Positions 48,515 through 58,802 of a DNA stretch of 64,000 nucleotides are shown here, piece by piece. A model generated the notes under the pieces. That model saw only the letters and a program-made list of their open reading frames with translations, was not told where the DNA came from and did not search any database. Every line of letters begins with the position of its first letter. Positions within the stretch are counted from its first letter, which is position 1. This stretch comes from Marinobacterium iners DSM 11526 (lineage in GTDB: Bacteria > Pseudomonadota > Gammaproteobacteria > Pseudomonadales > Balneatricaceae). The stretch spans positions 1 to 64,000 of the forward strand of contig NZ_FNRJ01000006.1 in assembly GCF_900107855.1 (NCBI RefSeq). Reading direction: 5' to 3'. A program made the position numbers and the translations under genes.

Positions 48515-49213
48515 TCAGCCCCGCTGTTCCTGAAGAATGCGGAAGATGATGCGGCTGAGGACCTCCCCCACATAACTCAGAAACAGGGTACCCTGACTGC
48601 TCTGGAAGTAATTGGGATCATAACTTCCGATCGCCAGCAGGCCGAGGGTATCACCCTTAACCAGCGGTACCACTGCCGCAGACTGTACCTTGACCGCGCG
48701 GTCCTGAAACAGGAAACGGTTCATCGCCTCCGACAGCTGACCGCAGCTGGGCAGATTGGTCTCGATCAGCGGCTGCACCAGCGAGTCTTCGGCTCGTGCC
48801 AGGGTACGGATGCTGTTGCTCTCCAGCGAACGCTCACTGAACAGCAGCAGTGCGGTTTCATCACCATAGAAATCGTGGCACAGACTCTCTTCAACCGCCA
48901 CAGCCACATCATCCAGGGTCCAGGCCTCCAGCAGCGCCAGCACCATGCGCTTGGTCTTCTCGAACTGCACATCATTGTGACGTGCGGCATCGATCATATC
49001 GGCAAGATGACCGTGCAACAGCTGGTTGCGCTCACGCAGCAACGAGGTCTGGCGTTCCACCAGAGACACCGTCGTCCCACGCTGATGCGGGACATAGAGC
49101 TTTTCCAGCAGCCAGGTGTGTTCGGTAAAGAAATCCGGATGACTCGCCAGATAGTCAGCGACCTGTTCGGCGCTCAGCGTGGGTGCCTCCAGCACATTGC
49201 TTGCATCATTCAT
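48515..49213 (-). CDS. DUF484 family GAF-like protein
   Basis: 232 aa: N-terminal helix-rich segment ([22 protein letters not shown]), coiled coil with [12 protein letters not shown], then a GAF-like domain. Constant companion of dapF and xerC in gammaproteobacteria; function unknown. Overlaps dapF by four bases. Confidence 0.9.
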   Translation of the reverse strand: MNDASNVLEAPTLSAEQVADYLASHPDFFTEHTWLLEKLYVPHQRGTTVSLVERQTSLLRERNQLLHGHLADMIDAARHNDVQFEKTKRMVLALLEAWTLDDVAVAVEESLCHDFYGDETALLLFSERSLESNSIRTLARAEDSLVQPLIETNLPSCGQLSEAMNRFLFQDRAVKVQSAAVVPLVKGDTLGLLAIGSYDPNYFQSSQGTLFLSYVGEVLSRIIFRILQEQRG

Positions 49214-50040
49214 AAGTAGATCTGTCCTTCGTAAACGGTTGCTGCCGGGCCGGTCATGCGCAATGACGAGCCTTCACCCGGCCAGCGGATGCGAAGCTCA
49301 CCACCAGGCAGGTGTACCAATACCTCTTCATCGAGCAGCCCACGCAAACGCCCAGCCACCACAGCGGCACAGGCCCCCGTACCACAGGCCAATGTTTCCC
49401 CGGCGCCACGCTCATACACGCGCAGGCGAATCTCGCCCCGATTGATCACCTGCATGAAACCGATATTGGCCTTTTTCGGGAACCGCGGATGGGCTTCAAG
49501 TGCCGGCCCCAGCGTTTCCACCGCCGCCGTATCCACATCATCCACCAACAGCACACCATGGGGGTTCCCCATGGAGACAACGCTCAACTCAATCGTCTCG
49601 CCATCAACCTCAACTGGATAGACAACCGCCTGCTGCTCGGCGCTGAACGGCACCTCGGCGGGACGCAGCTCGGGTACACCCATGTCCACATCCACCTGAC
49701 GGTCAGGCAGCAGATACAGAATGGCCTGACCGCGAGCCGTCTCCACATGGATTTCGTCCTTCACGGTGAGCCGACGCTCGCGCACGAAACGACCGAAACA
49801 ACGAGCGCCGTTACCGCAGTGTTCCACCTCGGAACCGTCTGCATTGTAAATGCGGTAACGGAAGTCCATGTCCGGTCGGCTTGGCGGCTCCACCAGCAGC
49901 AGCTGATCGAAGCCGATACCGGTATGGCGGTCGGCGAGTTTGCGCACGATTTTGGGTGTCAGACGAACCCGCTGTGACAGCGCATCGATCACCATGAAAT
50001 CGTTACCCAAGCCGTGCATTTTGGTAAAGCGAACCAGCAT
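49210..50040 (-). CDS. dapF: Diaminopimelate epimerase
   Basis: Converts LL- to meso-diaminopimelate for lysine and peptidoglycan. 276 aa with [13 protein letters not shown], the two catalytic cysteines in [13 protein letters not shown] and [11 protein letters not shown]. Follows lysA by 15 nt. Confidence 0.97.
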   Translation of the reverse strand: MLVRFTKMHGLGNDFMVIDALSQRVRLTPKIVRKLADRHTGIGFDQLLLVEPPSRPDMDFRYRIYNADGSEVEHCGNGARCFGRFVRERRLTVKDEIHVETARGQAILYLLPDRQVDVDMGVPELRPAEVPFSAEQQAVVYPVEVDGETIELSVVSMGNPHGVLLVDDVDTAAVETLGPALEAHPRFPKKANIGFMQVINRGEIRLRVYERGAGETLACGTGACAAVVAGRLRGLLDEEVLVHLPGGELRIRWPGEGSSLRMTGPAATVYEGQIYL

Positions 50041-50055
50041 GATGCTTAGACTCCG

Positions 50056-51309
50056 TCAGGCTTCAGGCAACAGCTGTTCGCCGCGCATCAGATCATTAAG
50101 CGTTTCGCGCGCACGGACCAGGCAGGCCTGATTGTCATCTACCATCACCTCCGCCGGGCGCGGACGCGTATTGTAGTTGGACGCCATCACAAAACCGTAG
50201 GCGCCCGCGGAACATACCGCCAAAAGATCACCTGGCTGCAGGTTCAGCTGACGATCCTTGCCGAGGAAGTCACCGGTTTCACACACGGGGCCCACCAGAT
50301 CCCAGTGCTTGCTTTCGCCCTCTTCACGCAGCTCGACCGGAATGATCTCCTGATAGGCACCGTACAGAGACGGGCGGATCAGGTCATTCATGGCACCATC
50401 AATGATGGCAAAATTCTTGTCACCGGTCTGCTTGAGGAATTCGACCCGTGTCAGCATGACACCGGCATTGGCAGCGATGGAACGACCCGGCTCGAAGATC
50501 AGTTTGTAATCACGCCCTGCAAGCTTTTGCAGTATTGCGGCAATGTATGCGCCTGGTGCCGGCGGTGTTTCATTGGTATAGCAAACCCCAAGGCCGCCCC
50601 CAAGATCCAGATGATGGATATGAATCCCTTCCTGGGCCAATGTATCCAGCAGCGCCAACAGACGATCGATGGCATCAAGGAAGGGGCTGACGTCGGTCAG
50701 CTGGCTGCCGATGTGGCAATCCATACCCACCACGTCCACATGCTCCAGCGCCGCAGCGCGGCGATAGACATCAGCGGCCGTATCGATATCGATGCCAAAC
50801 TTGTTCTCTTTCAGCCCCGTCGATATGTAGGGATGTGTGCCCGCATCCACATCCGGATTGACGCGGAAGGAGACCGGTGCCTTGACGCCCATCTCCCCGG
50901 CGACCGCATTGACGCGATCCAGCTCGGCATCGGATTCGATGTTGAAGCAGAGAATACCCACTTCAAGCGCGCGGCGAATTTCGGCGGGCTGCTTGCCGAC
51001 ACCGGAAAACACCACCTTGCGCGGATCGCCGCCGGCACGCAGCACGCGCTCCAGCTCGCCGGCGGAGACGATATCGAAACCGGCACCCAGACGCGCCAGT
51101 ACGTTCAGCACCGCCAGGTTGGAGTTGGCCTTGACGGCGTAGCACACCAGCGCATCACGCCCCTCAAGTGCCTGGGCGTAATCCAGATAGGCCCGCTCCA
51201 GCGCATCGCGGGAGTAAACGTAGGTCGGGGTACCGAACTCTTCGGCGATGCGGCTCAGTGCCACTTCTTCGGCGTGCAGGCGACCGTTGCGGTATTCAAA
51301 GTTATCCAT
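50056..51309 (-). CDS. lysA: Diaminopimelate decarboxylase
   Basis: PLP enzyme making lysine from meso-DAP. 417-codon frame from MDNFEYRNG, with the PLP lysine in CYAVKANSN, HLDLGGGLGV, EPGRSIAANAGV and GPVCETGDFLGKDR. The frame runs upstream to 51381 but that part is out-of-frame lptM. Its ATG overlaps the lptM stop by eight bases. Confidence 0.96.
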   Translation of the reverse strand: MDNFEYRNGRLHAEEVALSRIAEEFGTPTYVYSRDALERAYLDYAQALEGRDALVCYAVKANSNLAVLNVLARLGAGFDIVSAGELERVLRAGGDPRKVVFSGVGKQPAEIRRALEVGILCFNIESDAELDRVNAVAGEMGVKAPVSFRVNPDVDAGTHPYISTGLKENKFGIDIDTAADVYRRAAALEHVDVVGMDCHIGSQLTDVSPFLDAIDRLLALLDTLAQEGIHIHHLDLGGGLGVCYTNETPPAPGAYIAAILQKLAGRDYKLIFEPGRSIAANAGVMLTRVEFLKQTGDKNFAIIDGAMNDLIRPSLYGAYQEIIPVELREEGESKHWDLVGPVCETGDFLGKDRQLNLQPGDLLAVCSAGAYGFVMASNYNTRPRPAEVMVDDNQACLVRARETLNDLMRGEQLLPEA

Positions 51310-51439
51310 GGACACTCTCGTTGTGACTGATGTGGTGAGCCGCCGTCTCGTCCGGCAGATAGAGCGGGCCCTTCTGACCACAGCCCGACAGCAGCAGAGC
51401 GCCCAGCAGGAGTGCGGGCCAGCAGCGTTTCAGCATCAT
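51302..51439 (-). CDS. lptM: LptM (YifL) small outer-membrane lipoprotein
   Basis: A 45-residue lipoprotein too short for usual ORF cut-offs: MMLKRCWPALLLGALLLSGC as signal and lipobox, then the family hallmark GQKGPLYLP. LptM stabilises the LPS translocon LptDE. AAAAAGGGATTG precedes the tandem ATGs. First gene of the lptM-lysA-dapF-DUF484-xerC operon, divergent from cyaY as is usual. Confidence 0.93.
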   Translation of the reverse strand: MMLKRCWPALLLGALLLSGCGQKGPLYLPDETAAHHISHNESVHG

Positions 51440-51575
51440 CAATCCCTTTTTAATCGGTTGACCACCCACCAAGGGCAGTATTTAACCGGCAATTATACCC
51501 TTAGCCACGGGGGCTGAGTACCGCTGCAGGCTGAGTTATACTCATCGCCCATACACACCTGCAGAGAGTGACCCG

Positions 51576-51896
51576 ATGACCGAATCCGAATTCATGAGCC
51601 GAGTGGATGCAACACTGGAACGGATCGAAGAGATCCTGGACGACGCCGAAAGCGATCTGGACTACGAAAGCCAGGGCGGCATGATGACGGTGAAATGCGA
51701 AAACGGCAGCCAGATCATCTTTACCCGCCAGCCACCGGTGAAACAGCTTTGGGTTGCCACCCGCAACGGCGGCTTCCATTTTGACCATGATGGCGAACAG
51801 TGGCTGCGCGATACCGATGGCGCGACTCTGGCCGAGGTGCTGGCGGGCGCCTTTGCCGAACAGGCAGGTGAAAGCTTCGATTTTAAGGGCGTCTGA
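51576..51896 (+). CDS. cyaY: Frataxin-like iron-sulfur assembly protein CyaY
   Basis: 106 aa with the acidic helix EEILDDAESDLDYE, then GGMMTVKCENGSQIIFTRQ and the KQLWVATRNGGFHFD sheet region. Binds iron and IscS and tunes cluster assembly. Monocistronic. Confidence 0.95.
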   Translation: MTESEFMSRVDATLERIEEILDDAESDLDYESQGGMMTVKCENGSQIIFTRQPPVKQLWVATRNGGFHFDHDGEQWLRDTDGATLAEVLAGAFAEQAGESFDFKGV

Positions 51897-51983
51897 TTTC
51901 AGTGAAGTCGGATTTGCTTGGGGGGAGTGAAACGGGGCAGCCCCGGCAACAGTGCCCCTCTCGATTCAACGGGTCACTGCCCT

Positions 51984-53249
51984 TCAGCCCTGACTGAGCA
52001 GGCGTGATACCGCCTGCTCCAGCCGATCCAGCGCGCCTCGATTGGCGGCGACAAAGGCCGCTGCCTGCTGCCCCGCTTCACGCCGCCGGTCCACGCCTTC
52101 AAGCCAGATCGATAACTGCGCCTGCAGCCCGGCAGCATCGGCAACCCGCACCAGCCCACCTGCTTCCTTCAGCGCATCGGTAATGCTCTGGAAGTTGAAA
52201 CAGTCCGGTCCCATCACCACCGGCAGCCCCAGTGCCGCCGGCTCCAGCGGATTATGCCCGCCGGTACCGCTGAAGCTGCCGCCGACGAAGGCGATATCCG
52301 CCGCCGCGTAGAACAGCATCAGCTCGCCCATGCTGTCGCCCAGATACAATTCGGTATGTTCGTCTGGCCGATCGCCACGGCTGCGACGTACCAGCCTGTC
52401 GCTGTAGCCACGGCATAATTCCGCCACAGCATCGAAGCGTTCCGGGTGACGAGGCACCAGGATCAGCGCCAGCTCGGGATGCACCGCCTTGAGTTGCTGC
52501 CAGGCCTGCAGCAGAATCTCATCCTCGCCCTGATGAGTACTGGCCGCGATCAGCACCGGGCGCTCAAGGCCCAGCTGTTCCCGCAACGTGCGCCCCGACG
52601 CAACTTGCCCGGCGTCAGGCTCGAGATCGAATTTGATACTGCCGGTCACATCGACCCGTTCAGGTGGCATGCCCAGCACAGCAAAGCGCTCCGCATCCGC
52701 CGGCGCCTGAGCGGCGATCAGGCTCAGTTGCTGCAACATCGGTTTTGTCAGGGCTGAAAAACGCTGATAGCCGCGCGCCGAACGCTCCGACAGCCGCGCA
52801 TTGGCCAACAGCACCGGCACCTCGGCGCGGGCACATTGGTTGATCAGATTGGGCCAGAGTTCGGTTTCAACAATGATGCACAGCTCGGGATGAGTGCGGC
52901 GCAAAAAGGCCCGCAGCGCCAGCGGCAGATCCCAGGGACAGAAGCGCTGTTCAACTCGATCACCGAACAGCGTGCGCACCTGAGCCGCACCGGTGGGTGT
53001 CATATTGGTGATCAACAGCCGATGCTGTGGATAACGCGCCAGCAGGCGGTTCACCAGGGGCGCAATCGCCACCGTTTCACCCACTGATACGGCGTGGATC
53101 CAGATCACCGGCTGGCCGACGGCAGGCCCAAGCCCCAGCCGCTGAGACCAGTTTTGCCGATACCCGGGTGCCTTGCGACCACGCCACCAGAGGCGCAGCA
53201 GCAGGATGGGCAGCAGCAGGTAGAACAGGAGAGTGTAGAGCTGTCGCAT
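51984..53249 (-). CDS. waaA: Kdo transferase
   Basis: Adds Kdo to lipid A precursor. 421 aa starting MRQLYTLLFYLLLP (N-terminal membrane helix); the 36-codon frame extension to 53357 is rejected. GESVGE-type SVGETVAIAPLV, ETELWPNLI, IAASTHQGEDEIL and GGSFSGTGGHNPLEPAALGLPVV are typical of GT30. Divergent from the glycosyltransferase gene at 53376. Confidence 0.95.
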   Translation of the reverse strand: MRQLYTLLFYLLLPILLLRLWWRGRKAPGYRQNWSQRLGLGPAVGQPVIWIHAVSVGETVAIAPLVNRLLARYPQHRLLITNMTPTGAAQVRTLFGDRVEQRFCPWDLPLALRAFLRRTHPELCIIVETELWPNLINQCARAEVPVLLANARLSERSARGYQRFSALTKPMLQQLSLIAAQAPADAERFAVLGMPPERVDVTGSIKFDLEPDAGQVASGRTLREQLGLERPVLIAASTHQGEDEILLQAWQQLKAVHPELALILVPRHPERFDAVAELCRGYSDRLVRRSRGDRPDEHTELYLGDSMGELMLFYAAADIAFVGGSFSGTGGHNPLEPAALGLPVVMGPDCFNFQSITDALKEAGGLVRVADAAGLQAQLSIWLEGVDRRREAGQQAAAFVAANRGALDRLEQAVSRLLSQG

Positions 53250-53375
53250 GGGCGCCGATACATGGTTGAATAAAGCCTGCAGTGTAACACTGCCGGAGCA
53301 TACAGCCGAACGCTGGAACCCCCGGCGCATATCGGGGACAATGCAGGCAACTGCCACCGTTCAGCGGATCTGAAT

Positions 53376-54383
53376 ATGGATAACACTCAACATCTGCCCG
53401 AGGCCGACTCTCGGCCGAAGCGACCAAGTCTGACCTGCATACTGCCGGCCTTCAATGAGGCGGAAAACCTGCGTCACTTGATCCCGGAGTTGAGCCAGTA
53501 CCTGCAGAAATTCTCCGATGAGATTGAGCTGCTGGTGGTCGACGATGGCAGTCAGGATGATACTGCTGCCCTGGTCAGTGCCCTGACCCATGAATATCCC
53601 GTCACGCTGCTGCAGCTGTCACGCAATTTCGGCAAGGAAGCAGCGCTCAGTGCAGGGATAGACCATGCCGATGGTGACGTTGTTCTGCTTATGGACTCCG
53701 ATGGTCAGCATCCGCTTGCCGTGGTCGATCAGTTCTTTCATCACTGGCACCAGGGCTGGGAGATGGTCTATGGCGTGCGTGAAGATCGCTCGGACGAGTC
53801 CCATGCCAAGCGTCATCTGACCAATCTGTTTTACAAAATCCTCAGCCGCAGTGCCGAGATCGACATCCACCCGGATGCCGGTGATTTTCGCCTGCTCGAT
53901 CGCAAGGTGGTGCAGGCATTGCGCCAACTGCCTGAGCGCTCGCGCATGATGAAGGGGTTGTATGCCTGGGTCGGCTTTCCCAGCAAGGCGGTGACCTTTC
54001 AAGTCGCACCGCGCATGGGTGGCAGCACCAACTTCCGCCTGCGTCACTTGTCGTCCCTGGCCCTGACCGGCTTCACCAGCTTCAGCAGTGCGCCGCTGCG
54101 CATCTGGATGTTGATCGGAGCCGGGGTCTCGGTGCTGTCAGTCTTGTATGCGTTCATTATCGTGCTGCGCACACTGATTTTCGGTTCAGACGTACCCGGC
54201 TGGCCCACCATCGCGGCAGGAATCGCTTTTCTTGGCGGTATTCAGCTGTTTTCGGTGGGGATTCTGGGCGAGTACATTGCCCGCATCTTCTCTGAAGTGA
54301 AGGCGCGTCCGCTGTATCTGGTTGGGCGTCAGGTTTCCTTCCGCGATCGTGCCGAAACTCGGGATAACAGCGATGACGCGTGA
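53376..54383 (+). CDS. GT2 polyprenyl-phosphate glycosyltransferase (GtrB/ArnC/FlmF2 type)
   Basis: 335 aa: GT2 catalytic domain with CILPAFNEAENL, VVDDGSQDDT, LMDSDGQHP and the DAGDFRLLDR segment, then two C-terminal membrane helices (about 225-300). Such enzymes attach a sugar to undecaprenyl phosphate on the cytoplasmic face. The following GtrA-like, deacetylase and GT39 genes suggest that sugar ends on lipid A or another envelope acceptor. Confidence 0.9.
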   Translation: MDNTQHLPEADSRPKRPSLTCILPAFNEAENLRHLIPELSQYLQKFSDEIELLVVDDGSQDDTAALVSALTHEYPVTLLQLSRNFGKEAALSAGIDHADGDVVLLMDSDGQHPLAVVDQFFHHWHQGWEMVYGVREDRSDESHAKRHLTNLFYKILSRSAEIDIHPDAGDFRLLDRKVVQALRQLPERSRMMKGLYAWVGFPSKAVTFQVAPRMGGSTNFRLRHLSSLALTGFTSFSSAPLRIWMLIGAGVSVLSVLYAFIIVLRTLIFGSDVPGWPTIAAGIAFLGGIQLFSVGILGEYIARIFSEVKARPLYLVGRQVSFRDRAETRDNSDDA

Positions 54384-54744
54384 AGCCCTGAGCTTTATCG
54401 CGGTCGGGGTCAGTGCCCTGCTGGTACACTGGTTGGTAGTAATTGCACTGGTCCCTCTGGCCGGACTGCACCCGCTGATCGCCAACGTGATCGCCTTTCT
54501 GGTGGCGTTCAATGTCAGCTACTTTGGCCATCGCCACCTGACCTTTCGCGCAAGTGACCGCTCACACCGCCAGACACTGCCGCGCTTTGCGGCTGTCGCG
54601 GCCAGCAGCTTTCTGGTGAATGAGGCGATGTACTGGGCGCTGCTGACTCTCACCCCAATGCGCTACGATATCGCCATGCTGCTGGTACTGGGCACGGTGG
54701 CCGTGCTGACCTATCTGCTGGGCAAGTTCTGGGCGTTCGCATGA
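54373..54744 (+). CDS. GtrA-family flippase-like membrane protein
   Basis: 123 aa with four hydrophobic helices and the GtrA features NVIAFLVAFNVSYFGHRHLTFR and YLLGKFWAF. Thought to flip polyprenyl-linked sugars across the membrane. Overlaps the GT2 gene by 11 nt and the next gene by four bases, so the three are tightly coupled. Confidence 0.88.
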   Translation: MTREALSFIAVGVSALLVHWLVVIALVPLAGLHPLIANVIAFLVAFNVSYFGHRHLTFRASDRSHRQTLPRFAAVAASSFLVNEAMYWALLTLTPMRYDIAMLLVLGTVAVLTYLLGKFWAFA

Positions 54745-55529
54745 CTCGATCACTTGTGCTGTGTGCCGATGATTTCGGCATGGCTGACGGCATCAACCGT
54801 GCCATTCTGGAGCTGATCGACCTTGGTCGCCTGTCGGCCACCAGCTGCATGACCACCATGCCAGCCTGGACAGAAGGCGCCGCTGCCGCTTTGATTGCAC
54901 GACATGACCGCGCAGCGCTGGGCCTGCACTTCAATCTCACCGAAGGTGATAATGCCACTCCTCTGGGGAAGCTGATGCAGCAAAGCCTGCTGGGGCAGCT
55001 GGATACCGGACGGGTACAGCAGGCATTGAACCGGCAACTGGACCGTTTCGAGGCGTTAACCGGACTGCCACCGGACTTTGTCGACGGCCACCAGCACATT
55101 CAGATGTTTCCGGGCATTCGCGATATTGTGCTGCAGACGCTGCAGCAGCGTTATCAACAGCAGCGCCCCTGGGTTCGGGTATCAAACCCTGCAATCGGCG
55201 GTCATGATGCCGGTTTCAAGGCTGTGGTACTGCGGCTGATGGGACTGGGGTTTGAGCAGCGGCGACGACAGCACTCCGTTGCCGGCAATCGAAGTTTCGC
55301 CGGCATGTACTCGCTGCAACCAGATGCCGGTTTTGAACTCATGCTGCAGCACTGGCTGAAAACGCTACCCGAAGGTGCGTTGATCATGTGCCACCCGGGG
55401 CACACCGATGGCCAATCCGGACTGGCCCGTGCACGGCAACAGGAATGCGACTGGCTCGCCGGTGACGCCTTCGGCGCCGCCCTTCAACAGAGTCAGCGCT
55501 CACTTACGGTGATACCTGCACTGGATTGA
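54741..55529 (+). CDS. ChbG/HpnK (YdjC, NaxD-like) carbohydrate deacetylase
   Basis: 262 aa of the YdjC fold: LCADDFGMADGINRAI with the metal Asp pair, LGLHFNLTEGD, VDGHQHIQMFPGI and the late CHPGHTDG. Metal-dependent N-deacetylases of this family act on chitooligosaccharides or, as NaxD in Francisella and Bordetella, on undecaprenyl-phosphate-linked N-acetylhexosamine. The neighbours favour the second role. Confidence 0.85.
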   Translation: MTRSLVLCADDFGMADGINRAILELIDLGRLSATSCMTTMPAWTEGAAAALIARHDRAALGLHFNLTEGDNATPLGKLMQQSLLGQLDTGRVQQALNRQLDRFEALTGLPPDFVDGHQHIQMFPGIRDIVLQTLQQRYQQQRPWVRVSNPAIGGHDAGFKAVVLRLMGLGFEQRRRQHSVAGNRSFAGMYSLQPDAGFELMLQHWLKTLPEGALIMCHPGHTDGQSGLARARQQECDWLAGDAFGAALQQSQRSLTVIPALD

Positions 55530-55554
55530 GCCGTTGTTTACTGGCTGGAAACGT

Positions 55555-57024
55555 CTATCGGCTGCAATCGGCTTGCGGCAACCACAGTCGCCAACTGATC
55601 GACAACGGCGCCAGATCAGGCAAACGTGGCCAGGGCAGACTGAGTTCACCTTCGGAATCCCATTGCCCCGCTTCCGGCAGCGCTAACTGCCAGCGGCTGT
55701 CTTTCGTTTCCCAGATCAACACCCCGCCCTGCTGTTCTAAACGCGCCTGATCAGCCCAGGACGCCAGCGCCAGATCCCCATCCGGAATGACTGAGGCACG
55801 TGGGCTCAGATTGATCGCCACGGTCTCGGCCAGCCAGTAGTCACCGGCCACCAGTTGCAGCGGACAGTCGGTATGCTGCAGCCATTGTTGCTGCAGGGTG
55901 TTGGCCAATGCCTGATCCGGCCAACCGGTGCGAGACGGCTTGTCACGAACCTGATCCTTGAAGCCCACAAAGAGCAGCATCAATACGCTCAGCAGCAACA
56001 GGAAAATGGCAAATGCCCACAGCAGGCGCTTCCAGCGCTCTCGCAGCACCTCCAGCGGAATTATCGATGCCAGTATCAGGCCGGACAGGTTCCACATGGG
56101 CGCGCCCCACATGTCACGGGTGCCAGCCCCTGTGATCATGGCTCCCAGCGCCGTCAGCAGTGCCGGCATCAGCCCGATCCAGAACAGAAAGGCGGCGCCT
56201 TCAACGGGACGCTGCCAGCAACTCCGGCGCCAGAAGCCCGCCATCAATAACAAGAGCAGCAACGGCAGATGGTCTACAAGCTGTACCAGCAGGAACTTCA
56301 GCGGCCCCAGCCAGCGGGATTCGGTGGCAGACGCTGCAGCCGAGCGTGCCGCCGCATAGCTGAACGGCAGAAAATCATGCGCCACCAGCCAGAGCAGGTG
56401 CGGCAAAAAAACCAGCCCCATTACCAGCACACCGAGCCAGAGCTGCGGCTTCAGCAGCTTCTTCCTCAGCGGTGGATGTACAATCAGCCACAAGAACATG
56501 GGCGCCAGCAGCATGATGTAGGAGTACTTGGTGAGCAGTCCAAGCCCGGACACCAACCCGAGCAGCAGCCAGTTTAGCCAGCGATCCTGGCTGATGGCGC
56601 GGTGAAAAAACAACACTGCCGCCGCCCAGATCGGCATCTGTGCCACATTGTGGTTGAATTCGATGGTGGGCCAGGTAAAGAAATACACGCCCAGCAGCGC
56701 CAACACGCCAAAAGCTGCACGTTCCCGATCCAGGGTGCGGCAGCCAAGATGCCAGACACAGAGCAGAGTCAGGCCGATGCACAGCTGACTCAGCAGAAAG
56801 GGACCAACATCACCCAGGGCGAGCTCAAACAGGTACAGAATCCAGGCCGGAAGCGGCGGATGCTTGTAATAGCCCCACTGCCACTCCTGCCCCCAGTAGA
56901 CACCCTCCACCACATCGAGCGGCAGACTCTCAACCAGCAAACCCGGCAGCAGTGCCCAGCTGATCAACTGCAGTGCAAGCAGCCACAGCAGCCCGCGGTA
57001 ACAGATCGACTGCGCGGTTTTCAT
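55555..57024 (-). CDS. GT39/ArnT-like lipid A glycosyltransferase
   Basis: 489 aa integral membrane protein with about a dozen helices and the PMT_2-type first loop (EGVYWGQEWQWGYYKHPPLPAWILY) carrying the catalytic acidic residue. It resembles ArnT/FlmK, which move an amino sugar from undecaprenyl phosphate to lipid A in the periplasm. It is convergent with the deacetylase gene and 5 nt downstream of msbA. Confidence 0.85.
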   Translation of the reverse strand: MKTAQSICYRGLLWLLALQLISWALLPGLLVESLPLDVVEGVYWGQEWQWGYYKHPPLPAWILYLFELALGDVGPFLLSQLCIGLTLLCVWHLGCRTLDRERAAFGVLALLGVYFFTWPTIEFNHNVAQMPIWAAAVLFFHRAISQDRWLNWLLLGLVSGLGLLTKYSYIMLLAPMFLWLIVHPPLRKKLLKPQLWLGVLVMGLVFLPHLLWLVAHDFLPFSYAAARSAAASATESRWLGPLKFLLVQLVDHLPLLLLLLMAGFWRRSCWQRPVEGAAFLFWIGLMPALLTALGAMITGAGTRDMWGAPMWNLSGLILASIIPLEVLRERWKRLLWAFAIFLLLLSVLMLLFVGFKDQVRDKPSRTGWPDQALANTLQQQWLQHTDCPLQLVAGDYWLAETVAINLSPRASVIPDGDLALASWADQARLEQQGGVLIWETKDSRWQLALPEAGQWDSEGELSLPWPRLPDLAPLSISWRLWLPQADCSR

Positions 57025-57029
57025 GCCTG

Positions 57030-58802
57030 CTACTCCGTATCGGTCTGCAGAATATGGAACTTGGAATAGGCCCCCTGCTGTTCCAGCAGTTCGGAGTGAG
57101 AACCCTGTTCAATGATGCGACCGTCCTCCATCACCACGATGATGTCGGCTTTTTCAATGGTGGACAGGCGGTGTGCTATCACCAGCGTGGTTCGACCACG
57201 CATCACCTCTTCCAGTGCATCCTGAATGTGCCGCTCAGACTCACTGTCCAGCGCCGATGTCGCCTCATCCAGGATCAAAATCGGGGCATCCTTCAAAATG
57301 GCGCGGGCGATGGCGATACGCTGACGTTGACCGCCGGAGAGCAACACACCATTTTCACCCACTCGGGTATGAATTCCCTGCGGCAGACGTTCGACAAACT
57401 CGGTTACGTGAGCAGCTTCTGCCGCCGCCAGAATGGCGGTCTCACTGGCACCGGCCATGGCGCCATAGGCAATATTTTCGGCGATAGTGCCGTTGAACAG
57501 CACCACATTCTGGTTCACCAGTGATATCTGGCTACGCAGGCTATCCAGCGTAAACGATTCCAGTGGCTCGCCATTGACCAGCAACTCACCCGTCCAGCCA
57601 TCATTGAAACGTGGCAACAGGCTGGCCATCGTGGTCTTGCCGCTGCCGGAACGCCCCACCAGAGCAACACTTCTCCCCTGCGGCAGGCTCAGGCAAATAT
57701 CCTGCAGCACCTCCTTGTCCGTGCCGGGATAGGCAAAATGCAGGTGGCGGAATTCGATATCCCCGATCCGCTCCAGCGTGCGGCTGCCACTGTCCTGTTC
57801 AACCGGCTCATCCAGCACTTCAAACAGACTTTCTGCTGCGGCGATCCCCTTCTGCACGATAGACGTGATATCGGTAAGCAGGCGCAGCGGTTTGGTGATC
57901 ATGCCGGCTGCGGTCAGAAACGCTACAAAGCCACCGGTGCTCATGCTGCCCATCACATCCGGGTGCATCGCCAGAAACAGCAGCGCCGACAATGCCAGCG
58001 CGACCAACAACTGAATGATCGGAGTATTGAGCGACTGGGTCACCACCAGCTTCATGAACTGACGCTTGTTGTGCAGGCTGGCCTGCTCAAAGCGCCCCCG
58101 CTCGGCTTCGGCACCACCAAAGATGCGCACCACCTGATAGCCCTTGATCGATTCGGAGGCCGACTCGGTGATATCACCCACCGATTTCTGAATGCGGCGG
58201 CTTAACTTGCGCATCCGCTTGGCGGCCATGGATACCACTAATCCGATCAATGGCCCGGCGGCAATGAAGATCAGGGTCAACTTCCAGTTGAGGTAAAACA
58301 TGTAGCCCAAAAGCCCCGCAACCGTAAGGCCTTCACGGAACAGAACCTTGATTGCATTGGTTACGGCCTCGGTTACCTGCTCGACGTTGTAGGTCAGTTT
58401 TGCCAACAGTTCGCCACTGGATTTGTGGCTGTAGTAATGAGAAGGCAGCAACAACAGGCGTTCGAAAACCTGGGTACGCAGGCGATGGATCACCTCCCGT
58501 CCTACATAAGCGATGCTGTAGTTGCCAATAAAGGCCCCCAAGCCTCGCAGAATGAAAATCCCCATCACGGCAGCGGCCAGAAACCAGCGCTGGTCATAGT
58601 CATTGCGCTGTACTGTATCGACCACCATTTCAAGCCATTTGGCTGAGAGCGCCTGGCCTGCACCATAGATGGCAAAACCGATAAAGCTGACCAAAAATAT
58701 CAGCCAAAGCGGGCGCACATAGACCAGCAAGCGTTTGTACGTTTGCCAGGCGCTGTCTACTTCCGGATGACTTTCACTTTTCAAGGTCTGGTCAGACTGC
58801 AT
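57030..58802 (-). CDS. msbA: Lipid A export ABC transporter MsbA
   Basis: 590 aa half-transporter: six-helix membrane domain (about 25-315) then an ATPase with [46 protein letters not shown] and [12 protein letters not shown]. Flips lipid A-core to the outer leaflet. The ATG at 58802 is chosen over an 8-codon extension. It overlaps the epimerase gene by 11 nt. Confidence 0.94.
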   Translation of the reverse strand: MQSDQTLKSESHPEVDSAWQTYKRLLVYVRPLWLIFLVSFIGFAIYGAGQALSAKWLEMVVDTVQRNDYDQRWFLAAAVMGIFILRGLGAFIGNYSIAYVGREVIHRLRTQVFERLLLLPSHYYSHKSSGELLAKLTYNVEQVTEAVTNAIKVLFREGLTVAGLLGYMFYLNWKLTLIFIAAGPLIGLVVSMAAKRMRKLSRRIQKSVGDITESASESIKGYQVVRIFGGAEAERGRFEQASLHNKRQFMKLVVTQSLNTPIIQLLVALALSALLFLAMHPDVMGSMSTGGFVAFLTAAGMITKPLRLLTDITSIVQKGIAAAESLFEVLDEPVEQDSGSRTLERIGDIEFRHLHFAYPGTDKEVLQDICLSLPQGRSVALVGRSGSGKTTMASLLPRFNDGWTGELLVNGEPLESFTLDSLRSQISLVNQNVVLFNGTIAENIAYGAMAGASETAILAAAEAAHVTEFVERLPQGIHTRVGENGVLLSGGQRQRIAIARAILKDAPILILDEATSALDSESERHIQDALEEVMRGRTTLVIAHRLSTIEKADIIVVMEDGRIIEQGSHSELLEQQGAYSKFHILQTDTE

